Below are positions 22,618 through 33,370 of a DNA stretch of 64,000 nt, one piece after another. Below the pieces are notes generated by a model. The model had not been told where the DNA came from, searched no databases, and worked only from the letters and a program-made list of their open reading frames with translations. Source of the stretch: Cloeon dipterum (lineage: Eukaryota > Arthropoda > Insecta > Ephemeroptera > Baetidae); NCBI RefSeq assembly GCF_949628265.1, contig NC_088787.1, positions 2,656,501 to 2,720,500 on the forward strand, given 5' to 3'. The first letter of the stretch is position 1. Every line of letters starts with the position of its first letter. The translations under genes were made by a program, and so were the position numbers.

Positions 22618-25600
22618 ATGGCGGAGTCAGGCGTAGGTGCCTGCCTGGCGGGCAGCGATAGTGGTGTAGAGTACGCGGGCGGCGCCTCGTGCGACTCCAG
22701 CCTGCTTAGTTTCTCCGGCGACCTGGCGCTGCATTGCACCATGGAGGGCAAGAGCAGCCCTGGCAGCCTGTCGCCGAGCCTGCCCAGTCCAGGGTGCCAT
22801 TCTTCGCTCTCCTCATCCCTCAGTGCCCCAAAGCTGATGACCACCTCGCTCAACAGCGCCCTCAAGACCAAACGCTCCGAAACCAAGTAAGTTTTGAGGG
22901 GAATGAATCAGGGTTGTAGGGGAGGCGTGGATTCTTGAGGGATCGAGGTTGAAATTGGAGGTATAGGACCCCTAGAGTTAAGGAAAGGGGTTGTGCGGTC
23001 CCAGTTGCCAATCCTGGTGGATCTAGGTGGAATCCAGGTAAATTCAATGTTATGGCTGCCAAGCAAACCTCATGACCCCTTCTTCGCGCCTCTAAAGTCC
23101 GAAATTTTCCCCTCCAGGGCGTCTAGCTGCAAGGGTACGAGTTCCCGGCGGTCCGAGCCGCGCAGCGTGTCGCAGAGCCGGATTCCGCCGGCGCTGGACG
23201 ACGGTCGGTGGCCGTCGGTGAACAGCAAGGCGTCCCGCCGCTCGGCAGGACCCCCGAGCAACACGGAGCGGCGTTCGTTGGCGCGTCACGAGCGTCAGCA
23301 GACTCCGCAGGCATCCTCCACGACGAGCACGACCTGCTCCAGTTCGGCCGCAGCGTACGCCACCCTGCCGCGGAAGACGCGACACGTGAAGGTGGCGGTG
23401 CCTGACAGCGGGCCCAGGTCGCTGATCGGCCTCCCCTCCCCCGCAAGCAGGGAGCCCAGCCTCAACAGGGCGGCCAGCCTGCGTAGACAGAGGAATGCAG
23501 TCCACCTGCCAGGGTAAGCAATAATAGAGGGATAGAAAAAGTGGAAGAAGGGGGCGTAACCGAGGGAATACAGTATGGCGGCGTGGACACGGCAGGAAAG
23601 AGTGCACTGCTTGCTGCTCATAGGGGGCGTGGTCGCGTGGTGTGCCACCAATTTGTATAACCTTGGTTACGCCCCCCTCTTTAGCTGCTTCGACGCCGAA
23701 AATTTCAGTTTCACGAAATCTGAGTAGAACAAAAAAGCCCGATCGAAGGATACTTCTCTGTTGGGAACGCCCCCACGCCGTTGCAAATGGCTGCTTGGAA
23801 AGTTTTGGCGCCTAATTCTTAAAACACGTTAAAGAAATTATTTTGAACTTGATTTTAATGGATATTTTCATAGTTTTGAGGCTGACAACTTAAATTAAGT
23901 CCAAAATCGAAGTTAAGCAACAACTTCAGATCTTAATCGATAGATATCTCATCTGAAATGCGCTTTATTATGATTTTAGGATCCTGCAGGCTATGAATAA
24001 ATTAATTAAAAAGGTCAAAGTTCTTTTCAGTTGGTAATTTTAATTTTTTAAGACTAAAACCAAGTAAATTAAAATATAACTATGCATTTTTATCTCATTT
24101 ATTGGTCTGATTAATTGCAAAAAATACCCATAAAGGGAATTAACTGTATTTAATTTTTAATATTAACTTCCTGCGCCTTTTAAAGTAAAAGAGATTAAGC
24201 CGCAGCCCGATTCCTCGAACGTGGGCGCAGAGGAAGCGAGTTTTGGCGTGTCCCTCTGTGTGTTTTCTTTTTCTTTCTCTTTGATTTGCATTGTCGGCCT
24301 GCTCTTGCGCCTCACCCTTGCTTGGCGGCGTTTTGTGAATTAATTTGGCGTTTCCTGTGCGGCCGCAGGAGCAGCAGCAGCGGCTACAGGTCGGACGCAG
24401 AAGACGTGTCGGGCTCGTCGGTGCGATCCAAGAGCCTCACCCGAACGTTGCCCACGTTCCCCGCGCGCAGGAAAAGGCCCTCCACCTGCAAGGACGCCGC
24501 CGCCCAGACCGTCAGGGCCGATCCCAAGAGCCCAGAGGTGCGTTTTAATTTCTTAAAACCCTGAAATTTTTATTTTTAATATTTTCTGGTCGGTTTAGGA
24601 GATGGAGGAGCAGCTGTTGCAGCTGACCGCGGAGCAGGACCGGCTGTCCCGCGAGGTGGACGTCAGTATTAAGAGCCTGCTGAAGGAAAAGGAGACGCGG
24701 ATGAAGCTGCAGGAGGAAGTGGACGCGGTAAACACACGCATGCTGCAAATGCTCGGCCGAGACTCCACAGGTGAAGTTATTTTAGCATGAAATACATTAA
24801 AAATAATAAATTTTCGCCGCGTTAGATGGAGCCGTGCCAGATAACGTGATTTCCGAGGTGGAATCCCGACTGAGAGCGACTGAAGAGGTCGCAGCCAAGA
24901 ACCACAAGGAACTGCTGAAAGCACAAAAAGCTCAGAGGACTTTGACTGAGGTGTGTGCTGAATTTTTAAATTTAATTCCCTTTTATTGATTTATTTTTTA
25001 TTTGTCTAGGACTTTGAAAAGGCCAGAGAGGCAGTATCTCTGTCCAAACAGCAATATTTAGACTTGCAAGAGGAGTCCAACGAGCTCATCGACTTCCTGA
25101 CTGCCGAAAAAAGCACTTTGGCCGAGTCCCTGAAAGAAGCCGAGGAAAAAGTATTTATTAAGCTGAAATTTATACCCATTTAACGTTTTTATCTTTTAGA
25201 TTGTCAATCTTATTGCACAAATTGAGAGCAAAGACAAAGATATCGAGCGGCAGAAGGATGAATGCCGGCATTTAGTCAAACTTAGCGAGCAAAGAAGGTA
25301 TAAATATCGATAATTTAAAATTTCCTGGCAGTTTCCTATTAAAAATAAGCGTAGAATTTGTAATGTGCCAACTGCGCATGCGTGTGATGCGCAGAAACCT
25401 ACTGCGCAGCCTTAGATTGTCACTCTAAAGTGTATTGATTGCAAGAGCATAGGAAAATTGAAACAAAATGGCTTTTCCCGCCAATTCCGCAGTTTCAACT
25501 CTCCATTTATGGTATGCGCAGAACGTTTTAAAGCGGAAAAAGCATGCGCAGTGGAAGGTTACATGATCTGCGCATCTTAAAGGCTCTAATTCTTTTTAAT

Positions 25601-26998
25601 GCGCATGTATATCATGCGCAGAAACCTGCTGCGCAGCCCATAAGATAATTATTTTCAACCCCTTTCCTCAGAAACTAAAAATCATGCGCAGTAGATTTTC
25701 ATTCACTTCGCGCATGCGCAGTAGATTTCAGAGCTCCTGAATTTCACTCTGAATTTCAGGCAGGAAATCGCCGCCCTGCAGGCGAAACTGCAGTTTAGCG
25801 AGCGTCTGCTGGTGTCCCAAGGAGGAACGACCACCGCCGCCTCGGTGGCACTCGACGAGCTGTGCTCGCGGCTGGAAAGCCTGCTGCCGGCCTCGACCAA
25901 GGCGGCCATGGAGCCTCAGGCGGCCGACAGCTCGGCTCCGACAGCTGAGGCGGCGGCCAGCGACGAGCAGCGGCCGTTGGTGGGCAGCGAGTCGCTGCAG
26001 GACCTGACGCAGGCCATCATTTCGTGCCAGTCGAGTCTGGAGGCGCGCCCTGAGGCCGGTCAGGACGCCATGCACAGCCCCACCCTGACGGACCAGGCAA
26101 CCGAGCTGGACAAGCTCGTGTCCAAGGTCATCCTCACATTCCAGAGCGTAATCAAACAGAGGGAGCTGAGCGAGGAAGAGGCCGAACGGCTCAGGTACGA
26201 ATTTTTATCCCGTGCGCAGTCGGTTTTGGGTCGTCCTGCGCATGCGCACTGATAATTTACGATATCTGGGGACGTTCCTGAGTGCACCTGTACTCATTGC
26301 GCATGCGCACAACGCGCAGAAGTCTACTGCGCAGCACATTTGACCCAAATTTGACTTTCTGAGGACCTAACTTGATTTTTTATTCGTCCAGGTTGAAGTT
26401 TGAGTCTGAGAAGAAGGCCCTGATGGAAGCTAACCTGCAGCTAGAGGAGAAACAGCACAAAATGCACCAATTGGAGGCGGCCCAGAGGCTTCTCCAGCAA
26501 ACCAGCTCGGACGAGGTGAGGAAAATAATTTTTTAAAACATTAAAATACTGAAATTAATATCCTCTAACACAGATTTCCGCTCTGAAAACCCTGCTGAGC
26601 GAAAAAGAAGCTCAGCTAGCGCTGAAAACAAAGGAAGGCAGCAGCGCCGCCCTTCTTGCCAACTGGAAAGTGGCCGCTGAGGAGCTCAACCGACAGTATT
26701 TGGCCATCGACAAAGCGCTTGATGTAAGATTTCCCTCACATAACCTAAGAAACACTAAAAATCCGCCTCCCCCAATCAGGTGCTGCACAACGAACAGGAG
26801 TTCGTGAACCAAAACCCGGCGCTGGCGCAGCTGCAGGCCGACCTGGAGGAGACCAACTTCCGATGCGTCACCCTGCCGGCCCTGGTGCCCGAGGAGCTGA
26901 TCATGAACGGCCTGAACAAGCAGCTGGAAGCAGCGGGAAAGCTGTCGCCGCCGGTGCACGTCGTGCCCGGCGCCGTCAACGGAACCATTTCCACTTAA
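22618..26998 (+). CDS. Serine-rich coiled-coil protein (765 aa)
   Basis: Eleven coding exons join in phase: 22,618-22,886, 23,118-23,513, 24,369-24,537, 24,599-24,770, 24,826-24,950, 25,010-25,150, 25,200-25,297, 25,760-26,194, 26,392-26,515, 26,574-26,723 and 26,780-26,998. The exon containing the start opens after an acceptor at 22,579. The first 275 residues are low-complexity, Ser/Arg-rich and probably disordered. From about residue 278 (EMEEQLLQLTAEQDRLSREV) the protein is mostly heptad coiled coil to about residue 695, interrupted by an Ala/Ser-rich loop (residues about 480-540). A short conserved-looking C-terminus follows (VLHNEQEFVNQNPALAQLQA). It is probably a cytoskeletal, centrosomal or trafficking scaffold. 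I considered quick-to-court-like and rabaptin/golgin-like proteins but could not settle it. Exons are strongly GC-rich. AATAAA lies near 27,292. Introns 7 and 8 contain GCGCATGCGC repeats. Confidence 0.85.
25360..25730. repeat. GCGCATGCGC repeat unit in an intron
   Basis: One unit of the same family as 3.46-4.31 kb lies in intron 7 of the coiled-coil gene: ACTGCGCATGCGTGTGATGC, AGCATGCGCAGTGGAAGG, TTTTCCCGCCAATTCCGC, then CGCGCATGCGCAGTAGATTT. It ends only 30 bases before the next exon at 25,760. Confidence 0.8.
26205..26335. repeat. Short GCGCATGCGC cluster in an intron
   Basis: CGTGCGCAGTCGG, CTGCGCATGCGCACTG, ATTGCGCATGCGCACAACGC and TACTGCGCAGCAC lie within 130 bases in intron 8 of the coiled-coil gene. 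Confidence 0.7.
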
Positions 26999-26999
26999 A

Positions 27000-28050
27000 T
27001 TAATTCCGACCGTAGAACATAATATCCCTCTGTATACACAAGCACGAATGCTAGGTTTTAATCCAATTTATCGAGCTTGAGACTTTTGAGACAGACGTAC
27101 GTACGTGTGCAGCGCTGCACCAGAAATTTTAACCTCTCGGCCACTTTTTACAATAGTGACCATAGCTTTTAATTCAAAAGCGACACTCGTGACAGTATTA
27201 TTTATTGTGAACCGGCACTGTTTTAATTGAAATTAATCAAATTAATCTAAACAGACCAGTAAAAAATGTGTATGATAACTCTAGGCTATGAAAATAAACT
27301 TTTAAAATATTTCCTCGACTTTGGTGAATTATTCTGTTGCCTTTTCCCTCGATTTTTTTGTGGCGAGAATTCGCGTTAAAAGGAAATAAAGTGATAAATA
27401 TCAGAATAATATAACTTGGCAAAGTAAACAAGTGTGTACGCACTTTTTTAAGGGCGGAAACCACAGAGAACTGAAGGAAAAAACATAATTCTCGCTGATT
27501 TCTGTCGTACGTCCGGCGATTCAACGTAATCGCGCCAAAACATGACGAGTGAAACGGATTGAACGCTGATTGGTTAATTCTCAGATTCAAGCAGCAAAGA
27601 ATTTTTGTTTGGTACTAAAGATCTCTGGAAGATGGCGTCGTTCAACCAGACATTCTTCAATGTACCGGTTTTTTTATTATTAAATACACCGTTTGCCCGA
27701 ATTTCCAGTTTAAAAACCAACAATGGACTTTCAAAAATACATTTATGTGCAGGAAAAATTCTTAGAAACCTATTCACATCCGAAAAACCGTAAAAATCGC
27801 CGAATTTTGCACCACTAAATCCAAACTGTACCGGTATTTTCACTGCTTGACGAGGAGAAGTTTCCGATCGATCCCGAACGAGGCCGTCGCGCATATTATT
27901 CGAGAGGCGGAAGCACCCGAAGCACTGGCAAGGCTGCGAACACGAAGAGAGAAGTCCGAGTGCGCGAGGGTGAAAGAGAAATTTAAAGGGCCCGTGTTTC
28001 GCGTGCCGAGTGTCTGGGCCGAGAGTGGGCCGGAGGATGCGTCTGTGAGG
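27000..28050. other. Intergenic region with one doubtful small ORF
   Basis: This is the 3' UTR of the coiled-coil gene to about 27,310, then AT-rich DNA. At 27,632-27,793 a good start context (AAGATGG) opens a 53-codon frame (MASFNQTFFNVPVFLLLNTP then a basic stretch) that could encode a small mitochondrial-like peptide. I do not recognise it and it may be chance. A degenerate arm of the X-box hairpin family (ACGCTGATTGG..CAGCAAAGAATTTTTG) sits at 27,562-27,611. Confidence 0.3.
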
Positions 28051-28051
28051 C

Positions 28052-30121
28052 ATGCAGTCGCTGATTTGGACCGGGCGGCACGTGTCGCGCGCGCTCTTCG
28101 GCGGCATCTGCTCGTGTTCTTCGCATTCGCAGCATCAGCAGTACCCTTTGTCTTCGTCGTCGCCCTCGGCGGCGGCCACCGAGCGGCCCGGCCCGGAGGC
28201 CAGGCTCGTCTCGGCCATCTGCGGCTTCCCCAAGTCCGTGAAGAAGCGGCCGGCGGCCAGAAACCAGATCGGCGACGACGCCTGGTTCGTCGGCAGGCAC
28301 AAGGCCCTCGAAGTGCTCGGTGAGCCCTGACACGGCACACGGGGAAAATTTTCGCCAAATTATGCACGAGTCTTATGTAACTAATATATGACATTGTGAT
28401 GATGGCATCATCTGTTTTTGAACGTCGTGAGTGGCGAAACCCGGATGATCTTGCATAATTGGCATTGACGGCAATTAAGCATAAACATGTGGCCACTTAC
28501 TGTAATTGTACCATTTAGACCTATAATTTTTCCTCATTACGTCATCAGGTGGCCATAATCTGGAATTAAACCCTTATTTATTACATAATAGCATTGTTCT
28601 CATCTGTAATTTGACCAATTTTAGGAGTTGCTGATGGCGTGGGCGGCTGGCGGCACTATGGCATCGACCCTGGCGTCTTCTCCGCCTTCCTCATGCAGAC
28701 CTGCGAGCGTCTAGTCACGAGCGGCGCCTGCGGCACCTCCGATCCTGCTATGCTGCTCGCCAGGTCGTTCAGGGAGCTGCTCGAGAACAAACAGCCCATC
28801 CTCGGTATAATTAATTTTAATATAAAATTTTCAATTAATTAATTAATGAATTAATTCGCCAGGGAGCAGCACGGCGTGCCTGGTGATGCTGAACCGCGAG
28901 ACGAGCACGGTACACACGGCCAACATCGGCGACAGTGGCTTCCTGGTTGTGCGCGGCGGGCAGGTGGTGCATCGCTCTGAGGAGCAAACTCACTACTTCA
29001 ACACGCCTTTCCAGCTTGCCCTGCCACCACCTGAGCACTCGGGCCGCGTCCTCAGCGACAGGTATAACAAATTTGAACATTTTCGACGCGCAGGTTTTTT
29101 CAAAATGGCGGCGTTTAGTGACCGGAGGAAAATAGCTTGAATTTTGTACCAATGTCGAAATACTTTGATGAATTTGAAGCGGAAAAATCCCATCGGACAC
29201 TAACAGCGGCCATATTTGCGCAGCTCGAAGTGCTGAATCCACAGAAAATTAATCTTTTGTCACCAGACCCGAGTCTGCGGACGTGAGCGACTTCGTGGTG
29301 GAGGACGGCGACGTGATTCTCCTTGCGACGGACGGTGTGTTCGACAATGTGCCCGACTCGCTCCTTCTGGCCGAGCTGATCGGCCTGGAGGGCGTTCGGG
29401 ACGAGTCCAAGATCCAGGGGGTGGCCAACTCGATCGCCTGGATGGCCCGCAGCCTCGCCAACGACCCCAATTTCCTCTCCCCTTTCGCCAAGAGCGCTCG
29501 ACACAACGGAATCGATGCCATGGGTACGTATCAAGAATGCATTAGACACGCCCCCTTTTCAAATTTAACGTTAAACACGCCCCTTTTAACATCCTGTTTT
29601 AAACAATCCAAGAAATGTGCTGTACAAATGTCATTTTTGGACTGAAAGGGCTGGCTTTTCAAATTTCCCGCCAGTTATTTGGTTAAAAATCAAATACCTG
29701 CCACGCCCCTTTTTAAAAAATAAACAAAGCAACCTGCTTTTGCGTCATCTTTTAAAATTCCATGAAAACGTACGTTAAAAAGCGGTACAAACGGTATTTC
29801 CCAAGATGCCACGCCCCCTTTTTATATTTAGCCCGAGACACGCCCCCTTGAAAATGCTGTTAAATTGCCATTTACTAGTGGGACACTTACCGCGTCCCAT
29901 ATTTACACAATTTCTATGAGCCACGCCCCCTTTTCAAATTTCCCAATGTTATATCTGTGTAACGATATCCCAACCCGTGTTTTAGGGGTTTTACAACGTC
30001 CTAAATCCCATTAATTCAAATAAAAATGCCAAAACTTACGAGGAATAAATATTTTCTGTCCTCCAAAGGTGGAAAGCCGGACGACATCACAGTGCTTTTG
30101 GCGACGGTCGCCTTTTCCTGA
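28052..30121 (+). CDS. PPTC7: PPTC7-type PP2C phosphatase, mitochondrial
   Basis: Five exons join in phase: 28,052-28,319, 28,625-28,804, 28,863-29,061, 29,267-29,523 and 30,069-30,121. They encode 318 residues, close to the usual size. The PPM metal-binding signatures are all present: GDDAWF, DGVGGW (93-98), [11 protein letters not shown] (GDSG 172-175), [11 protein letters not shown] (D238) and PDDITVLLA (D306/D307). The N-terminus ([20 protein letters not shown]) is basic and amphipathic, as expected for mitochondrial targeting. PPTC7 is an Mn/Mg-dependent Ser/Thr phosphatase that dephosphorylates mitochondrial matrix proteins (coenzyme Q biosynthesis, import) and restrains BNIP3/NIX-dependent mitophagy. 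AATAAA repeats lie at about 30,338-30,350. The arrestin gene starts 340 bases downstream on the same strand. Confidence 0.95.
29545..29945. repeat. Cluster of CACGCCCCTTTT-type motifs in an intron
   Basis: In PPTC7 intron 4 the motif CACGCCCC(C)TTTT occurs about six times (near 29,547, 29,575, 29,702, 29,811, 29,838 and 29,922), often followed by CAAATTTCCC or CAAATTTAAC. It resembles KLF/Sp-type GC boxes but could equally be decayed tandem duplication. Confidence 0.55.
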
Positions 30122-30464
30122 TCACAATGACTGACTTTTGCGATTAAGTGACGCTGGCTCAACCTGTGTGAGACGACGTGCGCGGTCATATTGACTCGAT
30201 GCGTGCATTTTAGTAGCGACGAGTAACAAGAAGTGTAAGAAATGAATCTGTGAATGCACAGGTGCTAGAACGAGTGCTTTGTTAGTAAGCCGCCCCTTGC
30301 GGCCGCACCGATGACCTTTTGTTCAAACGAAAGTGCAAAATAAATAAATAAATACGTGTCTGATATTAAGCGATTATGAGCCATTTGTTTGGAATTCGCC
30401 TCCTTTTATCATTCTCTCTTTATCAGCAAAAGATAAGCTCTTTCAGTCAGTCGGGCTCGGCAAG

Positions 30465-32438
30465 ATGGAGCGGGTGCAAATCCACTTCGAGGGCTCAGAA
30501 AACACCTTTTACAGCGGCCAGTACGTCAGTGGACACGTCTCTGTCCACCTGGACGTGCCCACCAGACTCAGAGGTGCCCTGAAACACCAGAAATCTCTGC
30601 AGATTTAATTAATTCTTAATTAGCGATCACCCTTCGGATTTCGGGAACGGCCGAGGTGAAGTGGGAGGAATGGATTCACAAACGGAACCCGCAGAAGCAG
30701 CTGCGGAGGGCCAGCCAGCGCAGCGCCAACGGCCTTCCGCAGCAGGCGCCGCCGTCCAACGAGATGAAGCTCTTCAAGAGCAACGAACTCTATTTTGAGT
30801 ATAAAATCGCCCTGCTCGCCGCCTCAAGTGCGAAAATTCCCCTTCTATTGCCATTTGGTAGTGTTTGGAACGTGCCATAGAGGGCGCCTATGCGTTCTTG
30901 CCGCCATTTTCCACCCCGCCCACTTTTATATCCACGAGTCAGCTGATGGGAGTAAAGTTTGCTTCAGTTGGTAGACCTGTCTAGAGGGGTACTAAAGTGG
31001 GCGGGGCAAAGATGGGCCATTTTTCCGCGGCAGACTGTTCATGTAACACGATTTTAAAACAAAAATCAGCCATCCCAGTTGCCCTAGAACCTTTTTTTAA
31101 CTTTAAATTACGGGAAAACGCCCCCCGTGGCACCTTTTTGAACTACCTAATGGCTACGCAGTTTTTCCTTTATTGTTTTCTAAATTGGGCGTGGCAGATC
31201 ACGACCCGATGTTTGAGGCCCGCGAGTACAAGTTCCCGTTCCACTTCAACCTGCCGCAAAACATCCCGTCATCCTTTGAGGGACAATTCGGACACGTCCG
31301 CTACGTGGTCTGCTGCAAAGTGGACAAGCCGTGCGCCAGGGACCACGAGGCCAAGACCATGTTCACCGTAATCTGCCCGCTCGACCTGAACCGCTTCCCC
31401 CACCTCGCTGTAGGAATTTTTTTAAAAATTTTCCCGCCAAAATTTTAATTTGAAAATTAGACAATGGCTGACGCGAGTGACGTGAGGAAATTCTGGTGCC
31501 TGTTCCACCGTTCCAAGCCAACGACGGTGATCATGCGCCTATCGGAGAGTGGCATCGTTCCTGAACAGCTGATCAACCCGAACATCGACGTGGACAACAC
31601 GAGCGACGTCAGGATCAACCAAGTCAGACTCATGCTCATCATGGTACGACAGATTTTCTGTAGATAAAAAATTAAAAATGGCGACGGTGTAAACCTCCTT
31701 TAAAGCCTTTTTTAAGGAGAAGTTGAGTCTCCCTTCTATTTGTTTGACAGAGTTGCAGCTACACGGCGATGGGCGTGAAGAAAGTGGAGAAGACAGTGCT
31801 GGTGGAGAGCCATCTGGGGGCCGTGGAGCCAAAGAAGGCGCGTTCCTGGTTCCGCGGCATCTTCATCCAGGTGCCTCCGGTGCCACCTTCAGGGCTGAAC
31901 AACTGCACGCTCATCGACATCACGTACAAGCTCAAGGTTCTTAATTTTAAATCTGCTTGATGGACGCTGTTGGACGCCATTTTGAATATTTGTGCGCAGT
32001 GCCCGGAATTAATTATAATTTTATTATTGTTTTAGTTGGTGGCAGAGCCGGAACGTCCGCACCTGAATATAACGGTGTCCCTCCCTCTGACTGTCGGAAC
32101 AATTCCGTTCCGGAACAACTTTGACCCGAGCACTCCTTTGCCCAGTGCCCCTCCTTCGATAGAACCCCTTATTGGCACACGATTATTAACAGGTTTGTTA
32201 TTTAAAATTATAAAATTAACATTTATCTTAATAAAAATGTATCTGTTGTTTGTGTGCGCTCATGAATAATAATTCCAACGCAGAGCCGCCGAGCTACGAG
32301 GAGTCGATCAACTCGCAAGGCTCGCCGGATTACTTGGAAATTCAACCGTCACAAGGCTTCTTGCCTCCGCTCTACCCGTCACTTCCGCTGCCGCCAGAAA
32401 TCATACAGGACACTGTCAAAGAGCCGCCACCAGCCTGA
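30465..32438 (+). CDS. Arrestin domain-containing protein (alpha-arrestin) with two PPxY motifs
   Basis: Seven exons join in phase: 30,465-30,573, 30,624-30,827, 31,198-31,409, 31,461-31,643, 31,751-31,936, 32,036-32,192 and 32,284-32,438. They encode 401 residues, typical for ARRDC2/3/4-type proteins. The arrestin N domain begins VQIHFEGSENTFYSGQYVSG and contains EFPF-like EYKFPFHFNLPQNIPSSFEG and VRYVVCCKVDKP. The arrestin C domain includes GIFIQVPPVPPSGL and LVAEPERPHLNITVSLPLTV. The tail carries PPSY (352-355) and PPLY (378-381), which recruit WW domains of NEDD4-family ubiquitin ligases. The protein therefore probably acts as an adaptor in ubiquitination and endocytosis of membrane proteins. 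AATAAA follows at about 32,449. Intron 2 carries a hairpin element. Confidence 0.92.
30890..31035. mobile_element. Short hairpin element (CAGCTG family) in an intron
   Basis: CGCCATTTTCCACCCCGCCC, ACTTTTATATCCACGAGTCA and GCTGATGGGAGTAAAG are followed by the inverted end TAAAGTGGGCGGGGCAAAGA with GGGCCATTTTT. It is the same family as 40,225-40,425 and 41,960-42,150 in SORL1 introns: GCCC(A)CTTTTATA...GTCAGCTGAT on the left and the inverted form on the right, about 150-180 bases. No coding content. Confidence 0.7.
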
Positions 32439-32439
32439 T

Positions 32440-33370
32440 TGCAACCACAATAAAATAAACGATTATCCGCTGTGTATTTTATATTTACAGTTTTAATTAT
32501 GTTTTATCTGTAATCTCAAGAAGGCCGTTATCTCTAATAAGACGCACATCGATCGGCTTTTATTTATAGAGCAGAGACTCGTCGTTACTTAATTAAATGT
32601 GTTGCGTAACGCATTGATAATGACAAAAAAATTGATTAAGACTCTAAATTCTTCATAGAATTGGCGTGAAAAACACAAAATCCAATTAGGCGCAAAGAAT
32701 AGTCCAAAAAAGCCATTCTCAGAAGCTGGCAAAGTGCCGTGAAAGAGCGAGAAACCCATCTGCGACGCAAAATCTGGCTTATGCAACCCGCCAAACACAT
32801 CCGGAGCGTAAACATAACAAACCGGTTGTTATTTTAAAAAACCGAATGATTAAAATGCCTCAAAAACAGCAAAATTAGATGAACAACTCTGAATTTACTT
32901 CTAAAATTCAAAATTCTGTATATTCTTGAAATAGATTTGAGCTTAAACTCCAAAAAATTGAAAATTCTTTGAAATTCTCATGAAAAAACCGGTTTAATAT
33001 CAATCACCTCTGGTGACAGAAAAATTCTTTGTGTCAAACCGCTGTTTTTCAATTTTAACCGGTATCAACATCAAGCAACCTGTTATATTCATCCAGTTAC
33101 ACTAAATAAAACCGGTTTAAATCACCGGTGATGAAAAAAAATCTAGTAAATCCCGCAAATTCAGTGAACCGGTATCCTTGCTCACCTATTGGTACAGGTG
33201 GCAGCAGCGTCGGCGTGACCAGCTGGCTGGAGTCTGGAGTTGCGGCTCGGCAACAACGAGAGGAGAACGAACAGAACAGAACACAAATAATCGAGAATCG
33301 AAAGATTGAAGTGGTGAAGAGTCATCGTCACGCGCCCGTCGGCAGAGATTGACGTGTCCGACGCAGGACA
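32440..33370. promoter_or_regulatory. Intergenic region upstream of SORL1 with a CCGGT cluster
   Basis: AT-rich spacer between the arrestin gene and SORL1. Six CCGGT cores lie at about 32,820, 32,989, 33,059, 33,111, 33,124 and 33,169. Two are AAACCGGTTTAA and one is AACCGGTT, matching the Grainyhead consensus. The last lies about 200 bases before the SORL1 start codon at 33,371, so this is a plausible promoter/enhancer. No gene is visible here. Confidence 0.45.

Noticed and set aside
27574..28496. Long minus-strand frames (177 and 218 codons) opposite PPTC7 exon 1
   Set aside because: They are antisense shadows of the GC-rich first exon of PPTC7 and contain runs of Arg/Ala with no domain.
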